Source of the DNA: GCA-2687025 sp964473525
GTDB lineage: Bacteria > Poribacteria > WGA-4E > GCA-2687025
Assembly: GCA_964473525.1 (NCBI GenBank)
Contig: CAYYPK010000032.1
Coordinates: 1-64,000, forward strand
Direction: 5' to 3'
Length of the DNA stretch: 64,000 nt
Below the pieces are notes generated by a model. The model ran no database searches and was not told the origin of the DNA. It saw only the letters and a list, made by a program, of their open reading frames with translations. Positions 40,225-51,200 of this stretch are shown in pieces; the first letter of the stretch is position 1; each line of letters starts with the position of its first letter. Both the position numbers and the translations under genes were made by a program.

Positions 40225-41016
40225 ATGTTGCGCTCGCTGTGCACGTACGCTGCTCTGATGGGACTTGCCGCGCTCGCCGTGACCCCCGCCGACGCGCGGA
40301 TCGACTCGTCCACCGTCGAGGGCATGTGGCTCTTCGATGAGAACGGCGGTGGCTCCACCGAGGATGTATCGGGTAACGGCCGCGACGGTCAGTTCCTCGA
40401 CGCCGCCTGGGCTGTAGAGGGTGCGTTCGGCGGCTCCGTCGAAATCGCGGGCGGCGACACGCACGTCGCCATCGACGACTACAACGGCGTTGGTGGATCC
40501 GACCCACGCACGACGGTCCTGTGGTTCAAGGGCGACACTGTCATCGAGCACTCTTGGGTGAAGTGGGGAGTCAACGTGGACACCCGCAAGTACTACATCC
40601 GTTCACACCTGAACGCTGGCGAGTGTTGGCTGAGGATAGAAACCGCTGGAGGCCAGCACTACGGCGGCACGAACGTCTGCGACGGCGAGTGGCATCATCT
40701 GGCCGTCACATTCCCTCCGGGATCGAGCATGGTGAAGGAGCACCTGCTCTACGTTGACGGCGTCCTCGAGACGGAGACCGGCGGGAACGACGTCGGCGTG
40801 GACACGGACGTCGCGAGCCAACAGGTCGTCATCGGCGCGAGGCTCGCGAACCACGTCAACGCGGAGGGTTTGATCGACGAGGTCGCCATATTCAGCGTTG
40901 AACTCGGCGAAGACGACATCAACCAGATCATGGACCAGGGACTGACCGGCGCGCTTGGCGTTGACCCCGCCGGCAAGACGGCGACCACGTGGGCGAACAT
41001 CAAGAGCGTGCGGTAG
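40225..41016 (+). CDS. Secreted LamG/concanavalin-A-like domain protein
   Basis: 263 residues with a signal peptide (SLCTYAALMGLAALAVTPADA) and one LamG-like beta sandwich: VEGMWLFDENGGGSTEDVSG (the usual first strand), WVKWGVNVDTRKYYIRS, DGEWHHLAVTF, YVDGVLE and LIDEVAIFSVELGEDDINQI. The tail DPAGKTATTWANIK matches a C-terminal ending I associate with LamG proteins of Poribacteria-like genomes. GGAGGGAG precedes ATG 40225. Likely glycan binding at the cell surface. Confidence 0.85.
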   Translation: MLRSLCTYAALMGLAALAVTPADARIDSSTVEGMWLFDENGGGSTEDVSGNGRDGQFLDAAWAVEGAFGGSVEIAGGDTHVAIDDYNGVGGSDPRTTVLWFKGDTVIEHSWVKWGVNVDTRKYYIRSHLNAGECWLRIETAGGQHYGGTNVCDGEWHHLAVTFPPGSSMVKEHLLYVDGVLETETGGNDVGVDTDVASQQVVIGARLANHVNAEGLIDEVAIFSVELGEDDINQIMDQGLTGALGVDPAGKTATTWANIKSVR

Positions 41017-41018
41017 AG

Positions 41019-43226
41019 TCAGGCCTGTCGAAGCAGCTCCGCGATGTCGGTGTGCCCCTTCTTCTCGGCTCGCGCGATGGGAGCGTTCCATGGCTTGTCG
41101 TCGGGATGCGTCACCGTGGCGCCACGCTCTAGCAGTACGCGGGTGCAGTCCATGCTGCCGACGTGCGCGGCCCACGCTAGTGTCCTTGACTCCAGCTCCC
41201 AGTCGCGCGCCTCGATGTCGGCGCCATGGTCCAACGCCCACTCGACCATGTCCGGGCGGTCGCGCATGGTGGCGTAGTGCAGTGGCGGCTGACCGAACCA
41301 GTTGGGCCAGTTGATGTCCTCGCCGTTATCGATGAGGAACTCGGCGAGCTCGACCCGCCGATGCGCGAGGCACTGCGCGAGCGCCGTTTGCCACGTCCGC
41401 ACCATCTTGGGATCGAGTCGCGCGCCGTGGCGCATCATCAGCTTCACGATGGCGAGATGGCCCTGCTGAATGGCGTTGCCGTACAGATGGTCCTGAGCCT
41501 TCGAAGGGTCAGCAGCCAGAATCTCCGCGCACAGGTCGAGACGTCCTGCGTTGGCGGCGCTGGACAGACCGGCGACGGCGCCGTGCTCGTAGAGCAGACC
41601 GCGCAACTCCTCGTTAGTCGACGTGACCAGCGCGTAGCTGACGTCGCCGGAAGCGTGCCACCCCGCCTTGATGCTGGCGCCCGCCTCCAACAACATCCGC
41701 GCCAATGTGGCGTTCTCGTTCACGCGCGTGACCGCATAGAGGGCATACCCACGGTCTGCGAAGTTGTCCTCGGGTAGGTTGGGATCCGCGCCCCGGTCCA
41801 GAAGCAGCCTCGCCATCTCTCCATGGCCTCGTTCCGCAGCGCAGGAGAGCGGGCGCACGCCGTTCGTATCGCGGAAGTTCACTAGGGACGCGTCCTCGTC
41901 CAGCAGGCGCGCCACCGTCGCGCGATCGTCACGCGCGGCGGCAACACAGATCGAGTGCTGCGCGCCCTTGCCTAGCAGATATCCGACCATCGCCCAGTTG
42001 TCTCGCATCTTGCGCCACTGGTTCTCCCACAGGGCGACGTGTATGGGTCTGAAGCCGTCGCCCCGGACGCCCTCGAGGTCGGCGCCCCGTTCGACGAGCA
42101 GTTCCACGAGGTCCATACGGTCCATGTCGGCCGCGACATGGAGCGGCTGCCGGCTTCCGATCTGGTCCGACACGATCTCGGCGACGTTGACGAGAGACGC
42201 GTCCTCGTCGAGTAGTTCGATGACGCGCCGGGCGTCGCCGGCCGCCACGGCCTGGCAGATGAGGGCGCCGCGCGTAGGAGCGCCTTGCGTGCGACTGTTA
42301 ACAGCCGCCTCGAGTAGTCGCACGGTGTCCTCGTGTCCGCGGTCGCGCGCGGCTTCCAACGGGTTCTTGTACCCGTGCCACCAGACGTGCGACAGCGGGT
42401 CGGCGCCCGCGTCAAGGAGCAGCTCCACGATGTCGGCGCGCCCCATGCGGGCGGCGAAGTGTAGCGGCTGCCAGTACCCGATGTTCACAGTCAGAAGCTT
42501 GGGGTTGTCCGCGAGCATGTCCCGCACCGTGGCGGCGTCGCCATCGTTGGCCGCGGTAAGAATGCGCCACGTGTCTCCATCGAGCCCGGGCGGACGCGCC
42601 ATTGCTTCGTCCACAAAGCGTCCATCACGAGACGGCCGGTTCGCTCTCACTTCGTCGGCGGACATCGCGGACATCCTCTCTTTGAGTTTGCGGCGCGCAG
42701 CCCGGAGCCGGTTGTCCACCGTGCTGGCGGGGAGCTCCAGGAACGTGGCGATCTGCCGGTACGAGTATTCGTCCAAGTGGAACAGGACCAGCAGGATCCG
42801 GTCGGCTTCCGGCAGCGATCTCAACGACTGGCGGACGAGCAATGACTGTTGCTGTGCCTCGACAGCCGTCAACGCGTCCGGCTGAGGGGTAGCCGCATCG
42901 ACAGCCGCTGCGATGGACACGGTCGGTACACCCCTACGGCGCAGGCGGCGATGGCAGCGCGTTTGCACGATGCGGCGAAACCAGCCTGGGAACGCCTCGA
43001 GTTCGCGCAGATCCTCCAGGCGAACCCACGCGTCCATGAACGCCTCTTGGGCGGCGTCCTCGGCGTGCTGCGCGTCCTCTAGCAGCGCGAACGCGCAGCC
43101 GAACGCCATGTCCTGGAACCGCCGCACGATCTCCGAATACGCGGCGTCGCGTTCCTGACGTCGGGCCTTCGCCTGCTGCACGAGGCCGACGAGTTCGGCT
43201 GTCGTTGTGGTTGTCGCGTCCGGCAT
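41019..43226 (-). CDS. ECF sigma factor with a large C-terminal ankyrin-repeat domain
   Basis: 735 residues from ATG 43226 (GTG 43262 is an alternative). Residues 25-95 are sigma region 2 (IVRRFQDMAFGCAFALLED, AEDAAQEAFMDAWVRLEDL, FPGWFRRIVQTRCHRR) and 135-185 region 4 (LPEADRILLVLFHLDEYSYR then STVDNRLRAARRKLKERM). From about 218 to the end there are many ankyrin repeats, with phrases such as QPLHFAARMGRADIVELLL, VRPLSCAAERGHGEMARLLL and QPPLHYATMRDRPDMVEWAL. Ankyrin arrays mediate protein binding; fused to a sigma factor they could sequester it or sense a partner. No anti-sigma gene is adjacent. Convergent with the LamG gene. Confidence 0.92.
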   Translation of the reverse strand: MPDATTTTTAELVGLVQQAKARRQERDAAYSEIVRRFQDMAFGCAFALLEDAQHAEDAAQEAFMDAWVRLEDLRELEAFPGWFRRIVQTRCHRRLRRRGVPTVSIAAAVDAATPQPDALTAVEAQQQSLLVRQSLRSLPEADRILLVLFHLDEYSYRQIATFLELPASTVDNRLRAARRKLKERMSAMSADEVRANRPSRDGRFVDEAMARPPGLDGDTWRILTAANDGDAATVRDMLADNPKLLTVNIGYWQPLHFAARMGRADIVELLLDAGADPLSHVWWHGYKNPLEAARDRGHEDTVRLLEAAVNSRTQGAPTRGALICQAVAAGDARRVIELLDEDASLVNVAEIVSDQIGSRQPLHVAADMDRMDLVELLVERGADLEGVRGDGFRPIHVALWENQWRKMRDNWAMVGYLLGKGAQHSICVAAARDDRATVARLLDEDASLVNFRDTNGVRPLSCAAERGHGEMARLLLDRGADPNLPEDNFADRGYALYAVTRVNENATLARMLLEAGASIKAGWHASGDVSYALVTSTNEELRGLLYEHGAVAGLSSAANAGRLDLCAEILAADPSKAQDHLYGNAIQQGHLAIVKLMMRHGARLDPKMVRTWQTALAQCLAHRRVELAEFLIDNGEDINWPNWFGQPPLHYATMRDRPDMVEWALDHGADIEARDWELESRTLAWAAHVGSMDCTRVLLERGATVTHPDDKPWNAPIARAEKKGHTDIAELLRQA

Positions 43227-43664
43227 ATGTGGCGCCCACGGGTCGGCGTGATCGAGGAACACGCGTCTACCTGTACTCTTACCCTCAAGGAGCCACTACG
43301 ACGCGGTTTCCGTACGCGATTCGCGGCTCCACCCGCCAGGACAGGTCGCGGCGTCGGTCTGTGGGCATCCAACGGGCATGATCCTCTGTCGACAGAGGCG
43401 TCCGTGAGGTACCAAGGCGTGGTTGGCGTAACCGCTCGAGCGGGGGCCACTCGTATCTCGTATCGAGCGTTGCAAGGCCGACGGTTGTACGCCATCCTTT
43501 CACAGGGCCGGAGTGGCCGATCCTGGTTGGTACGGCGCGCGCGTTCAGCGCGGCCGGAATGGCGCAACTTGGGGTTGGGCGCCGCCCGTTTCTACTGTGG
43601 AATCACCCGCGGAAGTCGGACGTTGCAAGTGGGGCAATCACTACGCAGGGGGCAGTAGTCGGGC
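43227..43664. other. Intergenic region between sigma-ankyrin gene and pyrG
   Basis: No convincing gene. The open frames crossing it on both strands lack family features. It must hold the divergent promoters of the sigma-ankyrin gene and pyrG. GGAAACC occurs on the minus strand at 43311-43305, about 80 nt before the sigma-ankyrin ATG, like the element before the other ECF gene. No tRNA or riboswitch was recognised. Confidence 0.5.
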
Positions 43665-45287
43665 ATGGCCAAGATGATCTTCGTGACGGGCGGCGTGGTC
43701 TCTTCCATCGGGAAGGGCATCGCCGCGGCGTCCCTCGGAAGAGCGCTCGCGGATCGCGGGTATAGCGTCCACGCGCTCAAGATCGACCCATATATCAACG
43801 TAGACGCGGGTCTCATGAACCCGTTCCAGCACGGCGAGGTCTTCGTCACCAACGACGGCGCCGAGACCGATCTGGACCTCGGTAACTACGAGCGCTTCCT
43901 CGGCACGGACACGTCCCGCAGCTCCAATCTCACGACCGGGGGCGTGTACCGCGCGGTTATCGACAAAGAGCGCGCTGGCGAGTATCTCGGCGAGACCGTC
44001 CAGCTCATCCCGCACATCACGAACGAGATCAAGGAGAGGATCTACAGCCTCTCGCGTGAGACGAACGCGGACGTTCTGCTCGTAGAGGTCGGAGGCACGA
44101 TCGGTGACTTCGAGACCCCGCCATTCGTCGAGGCTATCCGCGAGATCCGCATGGAGCTGGGCCCGGAGAACACCCTCTTCATCCACGTCACCCTCATCGC
44201 GCAGGTGTCCCCGTGGGGCGAGGTGAAGACCAAGCCTACCCAGCATAGCGTGCGAGCCTTGCTCTCCCTGGGCGTGCAGCCGGACATTCTCATATGCCGC
44301 GCGAAGACGGAGCTCGAAGAGCCGATCCGGCAGAAGGTCGCGCATACGTGCGGCGTGCCGTTCGAGGCGGTCATCGGCGCGCCAGACGTCGAGTGCGTCG
44401 AGGAAGTGCCGCTTTTCTTCGAGGAGAAAGGCGTCGACGAATTCGTCATCCGTCGGCTCGGGCTGGAGCCGAAGAACGTCGAACGCTCGACCGGCTGGGC
44501 CGAGATGGTGCGGCGGCTCAAGGAACCGCAGGATTTCGTGAAGGTCGCTATCGTGGGCAAGTACACGTCCCACGGCGATGCGTACGTTAGCGTCAAGGAG
44601 GCGCTCAAGCACGGCGGCATCGCGAACGACGCCGAGGTGGACATCAAGTGGATCGAGTCCGACGAGCTCACGGGCGAGTTTGACCTCGAGGACGCATTCG
44701 CTGGCGTCAGCGGCGTCCTCGTGCCTGGCGGATACGGGTACCGCGGGATCGACGGCATGCTCGAAGCGGTTCGCTACGCGCGTGAGAATGGCATACCGTA
44801 CCTCGGGCTGTGCCTCGGGCTCCAGTGCATGGTCATCGAATACGCCCGCAACATCGTCGGGTTGGAGCGGGCGAACAGCATCGAATTCGACCCGGACACG
44901 CCGCATCCCGTCGTCGATCTCATGGAGAGCCAGCGCAACAAGACGGAGCAGGGCGGCACACAGCGCCTTGGGCTATACCCCTGCACCTTGAGCGACCACG
45001 ACACGCACGCTTACCGCGCCTACGGCCAGCCGATCATCCTCGAGCGCCACCGCCACCACTACGAAGTGAGCAACGCCTATCGGGACAGCCTCGCCAGGGC
45101 TGGCATGGTGTGGAGCGGCGTATCGCCGAGCAAGACGCTCGTTGAGATCGGGGAACTGCGCGATCATCCCTGGATGGTCGGATCTCAGTTCCATCCAGAG
45201 TTCCGCTCGCGACCCTTGGAGCCGCATCCACTGTTCGTGGACTTCGTGCGTGCATCGGTGGAGTACGTTCCCCCAAAAAAGGGATGA
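43665..45287 (+). CDS. pyrG: CTP synthase
   Basis: 540 residues. The synthetase domain begins MAKMIFVTGGVVSSIGKGI (P-loop) with LKIDPYINVDAGLMNPFQHG, EVFVTNDGAETDLDLGNYER and EVGGTIGDFE. The glutaminase domain has PGGYGYRGIDGMLEA, the nucleophile in LGLCLGLQCMVIE (Cys) and the catalytic HPEFRSRP. It makes CTP from UTP, ATP and glutamine. The stop overlaps the start of the giant secreted-protein gene by 4 nt (ATGA, 45284-45287), an unusual partner for a biosynthetic gene. Confidence 0.97.
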   Translation: MAKMIFVTGGVVSSIGKGIAAASLGRALADRGYSVHALKIDPYINVDAGLMNPFQHGEVFVTNDGAETDLDLGNYERFLGTDTSRSSNLTTGGVYRAVIDKERAGEYLGETVQLIPHITNEIKERIYSLSRETNADVLLVEVGGTIGDFETPPFVEAIREIRMELGPENTLFIHVTLIAQVSPWGEVKTKPTQHSVRALLSLGVQPDILICRAKTELEEPIRQKVAHTCGVPFEAVIGAPDVECVEEVPLFFEEKGVDEFVIRRLGLEPKNVERSTGWAEMVRRLKEPQDFVKVAIVGKYTSHGDAYVSVKEALKHGGIANDAEVDIKWIESDELTGEFDLEDAFAGVSGVLVPGGYGYRGIDGMLEAVRYARENGIPYLGLCLGLQCMVIEYARNIVGLERANSIEFDPDTPHPVVDLMESQRNKTEQGGTQRLGLYPCTLSDHDTHAYRAYGQPIILERHRHHYEVSNAYRDSLARAGMVWSGVSPSKTLVEIGELRDHPWMVGSQFHPEFRSRPLEPHPLFVDFVRASVEYVPPKKG

Positions 45288-48200
45288 GCGCCTTGCACCG
45301 CACCCCCAACGCGGCCCCATCGCGCCCGCATCGCGCCCCGGTGGCAGCCGCCGCTCTCGCCGCGTTCGTGGCGCTCTTTGCGATCGCGTCGGTTGCTGTC
45401 TCGGCGCCCGAAACCGAAATCGTCAGCGGCGCGTCGGGACTGACGAACCTCGAAGATGCCACCTTCTGGTGGGCCGGCGTGTCCGACGACCCCACGGCGC
45501 CCATCGCGGGCTACCGAATCGCGCTGGACGGCGCGGCCCCGACCTTTACACGACAGCCGACCGCCACCTTCTACGACCTCGCCGACGGTGAACACACACT
45601 GTCCGTCGCCGCCGTGGGGATCGACCTCGAGGAGGACGCCACCCCGGCGACCACGGCGTTCTCTGTCTCCGGCGAGTTTCGCGTAGAGGTCGAGTCCAAC
45701 AACTTCGACTTCGTGGCGACTCAGGCGTTCTCCGGCATGCCCATCCGCGCGACCTCCATCGACGCTAGCGACGCGGACTGGTACATCCTGACGCCCGAAG
45801 CCACTGCGCGCCACGTCGCCCTGACGTTCCGCCGGCCAGACGCCGGGATCGGCAGCACGGTTATCCGCGTCTATCGGGACGATCCCGCCTTCGGAGATGT
45901 CGTCTTCGACGGCGTCGTGTCCATCGCGACGAAGCACCGCCTAAGCGCGACCTTCGGCGTTGACGCGGTCCCGTACTACGCACTCGTACAGATGGACGAT
46001 GTCGCCCAAATAGGCAGCCGCTACACCCTGACGCTGACGTCCCACGCTTCCGGCGAGGGCCAGCCGGCGACGGCCTACTGGGACACGGAGCCGAACGACG
46101 TTGACGACTTCGCGACGGTCGTCCCAGTATCGGACGAGACGGACTCACTGGTTCTGTTTGGGGCAACGGATGTGGTCGGCGACGAGGACTGGTATCGGCT
46201 GTCTCTGAACGTCTCCTCGACGCGCCTGCTGCGTCTCACCTTCGCGCGACCTGAGTCAGCTGGGTCGGCGGTCGTCGAAGCGTTCGCGGGCGCGGCGCCA
46301 GCCGCCGAGAACCAGATCGCCCTCCTCGCAGCGAACTCCGCCAGCGATCAGTTCGCGACGTTCGAGACGGCGGCCGGCCTGGGCGACGTGCTCGTCCGCG
46401 TGGTCCACGATGACGAGCCGCGCGAAACCCCCTACGCGCTCCTGTTGGATCTGTCGACGGTCGCATCCGGCGATGCGTACGAGCTCGAGCCCAACGGAGT
46501 CGACCCGCGTGTGAACGCGCGGTCTCCCAACGCGCTGCCCATCAATTCCGCGGTGGTGGGTCAGTCATGGGCGCCTGATGGGGACGTGGATTGGTACCGC
46601 GTAGACGTCGATCGCGCGGGCGTTCTGACCGTCGAGTTCTCGCGGCCAGCAGGCCTCGGCTCGACGACCACGCGTCTCTACAACTCCAACTTCCTGCTCG
46701 TCAATGAGGCGGAGGCGACGGCCGCGAACGGTCAGAGCGCGTTGCTGTCATCTGTCGCCACGGCGGGGCTCTACTACATCGAGCTAACTCCATCCGGGGA
46801 GTCACCCCACGCGGCGTACGCTCTGTCGGCGACCCTTGAGTCGCCCGGGATATTCTCAGCGGAACACAGTGCGAGCGGCGCGCTCACGCTTGACGAGACG
46901 CTCAGGGTCAGCTTGCTGGCTCCCGCGGGGGCCAGCGCGTCCTTCTCCATCGGCGACGCGCGTACCAATCTCCCGATGTTCGACGACGGAGCGCACGACG
47001 ACGGCGCGGCCAACGACGGGGAATACGCCGGATCCTACGCGGTGCGTTCTACCGATGAACTGCTCGCGCTCGACGTAGTGGCGCGTGTCTCGGACATCAG
47101 CGGAGACTCCAGCGAGCGCGTTGTTGGGGCGCCCGTTACGTTGGACGGTCGCGCGCCCTCTCCCGTGGCCTCCGTCGCGGCCGCCGATGCCCCGGATGAC
47201 GATGGTGGCGTCCTCCTCGTTGAGTGGGCGGCCAGCGATGCGGCCGACCTCGCCCAGTACCGTGTCTATGTCGAGCCAACGCCCATCGCGTCCACGGCAG
47301 GGCTGACGGCTGCCCTCCGCACGTCGGAGGTGTCGGCGCTGGTACCTGTCGACGCGAGCGGCGTGAGGCTATTCGTAGCTGTCACGGCGGCCGACCGCGC
47401 GGGCAACGAGTCCGTGATGGCGCCAGGTTCCGTCGTTGGGCCGGTCGTTGCCGAGGACAACCGCTTGCCCAGTCCCGTGACGCAGGTCGTCGTGGAGAAC
47501 CTCCCCGCCGATTTCGGCGGCGCGGCGCGTGTGCGCTGGGCGCCGGCGTTCCTGCCAGACTTCGCCGAGTACCGGGTATACGCGACGCCGGAGACCGTGG
47601 AGAACATCGCAGAACTCACGCCCGCCGCGCGCATAGCGAATCCCTTCCGCACGGACGTGGACATAGCCGGGCTCCCGCTGGACGTTCCCGTCTTCCTTAC
47701 GCTCACCGTCGTGGACATGACGGGGAACGAGTCGGCACTGGCTCCCACCTCAACCGCTGGGCCGGTTCTCGCCGTGGCGGAGGCGACGGCTGACACGTCG
47801 CTGCTGGACCTCGTTGGGCCGGTCGGGGTCGTGCGTGGCGGCTCCGCGCGTCTGCGTTGGGCGCGTTACCCAGCCGGCAGGGACGAGCCCGTTGGCGACG
47901 TGCTCGTGACGCTTGATGGATCGGGCAGTCGAGTTGTGTCGGGGGCGTCCGCGACGTACCACGATCTGGCTCCTGGCCGCCATTTGGTTCGCGTCGTCGA
48001 GTCTGCATCGGGTGTGGCAGCGACGCACGCGTTCCACGTTGACCCATTCTCGCCACCCGAAGTCGAGCCGAACGACACACCTGCTCAGGCCGAGGCGCTT
48101 CAGCCCAACGAAGCGGCGATAGGCGCCGTCTCGAACGACGCGGATTGGTTCCGCCTCGACGTTCCCGGGCCCGGCGCGGTCGACGTCACGGTCACCCGGC

Positions 48201-51200
48201 GTAGCGGCGTGGTCGAGGCGCGCGTCTACAGGCAGGATGGAGCTGCGAACGCGCTGGCCTACGCAACGTCGCTGGCCGATAGCACGCCCCGGACCGATCT
48301 CTCCGTCGGGGTCGTCGGCGAGCCCCTGTTTGTGGAGGTGCGGGGTGACGGCGCGTATGAACTGTCCTATACGTGGGTCTGGACGCCGGCGTTCACCGTT
48401 GAGCGGGAGCCCAACGGCACGTCAACGCAGGCCACGGAGCCGCTGCAAGCCGAGGCGCCGCCGCGTGTCCGAGGGTCCATCGCGGCCGAGGGCGACATCG
48501 ACTGGTTCGCACTGCCGCCGCTTACGCTCGGGAACATCGAGCTACGAGCGTCCGCGGTGAGTGGCGTCGCGCGTCTGCGCGTCTTCCGCGGTGGCGACCA
48601 GGTTGGCGCGCTGACGACCGGAGAACAGGAGCAGTTCGGCGACCTCTTCCTCCGGGTGGACGCGTCGCCGTATTCCATCGCGGTCGATGGCGATCCCGGC
48701 GCAGAATACGAAGTCGCAGTCGTCCCTGGCGACGCTTCCGCGGTGCGGGAGTTCGAACCCAACGACGCCATCGCGCGCGCGACCCCGCTGCCCCTGGACT
48801 CGGTCGTCGTCGGGAGCGCGTGGAGCGACGCGGATCGCGACGTGTACCGTGTCGAGACGCCGGTGAGTGGCACGCTCGTGGCCGCCTTGTCGCGGCCAGA
48901 CGCCACGGCCACCACCACGGTGCGGATACTGGGCGGGTCCGGCGCGGAACTCTCGGCGTCCGCGTCCGCGCCGCTCTCCGACGGAACCGAGGCCCAGGCC
49001 TCGACCGGTCCAGGTACAAGCTACGTCACCGTAGAGACCGATGGCGACGACCGCGAGGAGTACGAACTCCGTGTGACGTCGTTCGCCGATCTTCGCCACG
49101 GCGCCGCTGGCACGCTCAAGGCGGGCGACGAGGTCGGAGCATCGCTAGCGTGGCGCGCGGGAGCGCAAGGCGTGCTGGAGCTCGTGGACGGCAGCGGGGC
49201 GCGTGAAGTCGCCGCGCTCGCGGCCGAAGGCGGGTCAGGCGCCTATGCCGCGAAATGGACCGTACGCGACGGCGAGGACGGCGTCGATCTGTCGCTCAGG
49301 GCGCGCATGACGGCGGACGGGCAGACCTGGCTGGTCACCTTTCCCGGCTCTATCGCCATCGACACGACTCCGCCACGCATCCTGACGGCCTCGCACGATG
49401 CGAGGGTGGCGCTGGGCGTTGGGTCCACGCTGCGCGTGTCCGCTAGCGCCGAGGAGGGAGCGTTCGGCTCCTTCACACTGCTCAGATCCGACGGGGCCGC
49501 TGCCCGCGCGGACGTGCCGATGGTCGAGACGGAGGCTGGGCAATACAGCGGCGAGTTCGTCGTAGGCGCGGCGGATCATCTCGAGGGAGGCCGGGTCCGC
49601 GTCAGCTTCGAGGACGAAGTTGGCAACCGAGCGACGCGCGACATATCTCGCAGGCTCACGATCGACACACTACCGCCCGCCGTGGTATCCGTCGCCCACG
49701 ACGCCAGCGGCGTTCTTGTCGAGGGCGATACGATCACCGTCACGGCGCATGGCGACGCGGGCGCTCGCGCTTCGTTCGCGATCCTCGTCGACGGAGATAC
49801 GGCGTTCCGTGAGGCCATCCCGCTCTTTGACGACGGCGCGCACGACGATGGTGACGCGGACGACGGCGTGTATCGCGGCCGATACACGGCGCGACCAGGC
49901 GACACGGCGCTTGATGCCGTTGTCCGGGCGCGCCTGGAGGACGACGCGGGCAACGCGGCTTTCGGTCTCGCCTCCGCAGCCGTGTCGATAGACGCATCGA
50001 CCCCGACCATCGAGCGCGCAACGCACAACGCGGATCGTCCTCTGGCGCTGGGTGACACCTTGCGCGTCACGGTCGTTGGGTCGCCCGGCGTAGCGGGATC
50101 GTTCTCGATACAGAGGGCCGATGGCACGGCGTATCGCACCGACCTGCGGCTCACGGAAGGCGATGCGGACGGCGAATACACAGGGACGTTCGATGTGGTC
50201 CTCGACGCCGACGTCGTCGATGCCGTTGTGACCGTCACGCTGGTGAAGACGAACGGCAAGTCGGTGACGCGCTCGCTTGCGTCGCCCGTGACGTTCGACA
50301 CGACGGCGCCGGCTTCTGTCTTGGGCGTCACGGCGCGGGATGTCCAGGGCGATGAGGGCGGCGTCATCGCGTTGTCGTGGGACGCCACGACGGCGGCTGA
50401 CTTTGCCCGCTATGAGGTGTACCGATCTACAGCGCCCGTGGCCACGACAGACGGCCTGGTCGCTGAGGCGATAGACCTGTCCCATCGGACGACGGACTCC
50501 CTCCTCGTCGAGGCCCCGCTGGGCGTCGCGCACTACTTCGCCGTTGTGGCGGTGGACGAGGCAGGCAACCCGTCGAGGCTTAGCCTGGACATTGGCGGCT
50601 CCGTGTCGTCCCGTGTAGAGGCGCTCGACAACCTGCCGCCGCCGCCCGTGAGGAACGTGCTGGCGATCGACCGGCCGAACGACGGGGGTGGCGTGCTGAG
50701 TGTCGTCTGGGAGCCAACTCCCGCGCGGGATTTCGCGGAATACCGAGTGTACGTGTCGGCCGAGCCGTTCCCACAGGGGGGTCAACCTGGCGTTGCGCCC
50801 GTCGTGCGCCTTCCCGCTCCCTGGGTGACGCTCGCGGATGCGCCGACGCCGGTCGATGGCGCGGAGCTTTACGTGGCGGTGTCCGTCGTGGACACCTCGG
50901 GCAACGAGTCCGTCGTCGGCGCCACGAGCGCCTCTGGGCCAGTGGCAAGCGACGCGGATGGGGCGCCGCTTCCCGGCGCTGCCTTTGCTGTGTTCAGCGG
51001 CCCGAATGGGGTGGGGCGTCACGCCTCGCCAGCCTTCCGGTGGAACCGCTTCGCGCCCGATGGGACGCCGATACCGGACTACCGATTCTCGCTGGACGGC
51101 GGCCCCGAGCGATACACGTCGGCGAACGAGGCGCCGTTCTCGGGACTCACGTCGGGCGAGCACGTTCTCGCCGTGGCGCCGGCTGACGGGAGTCTTCCCG

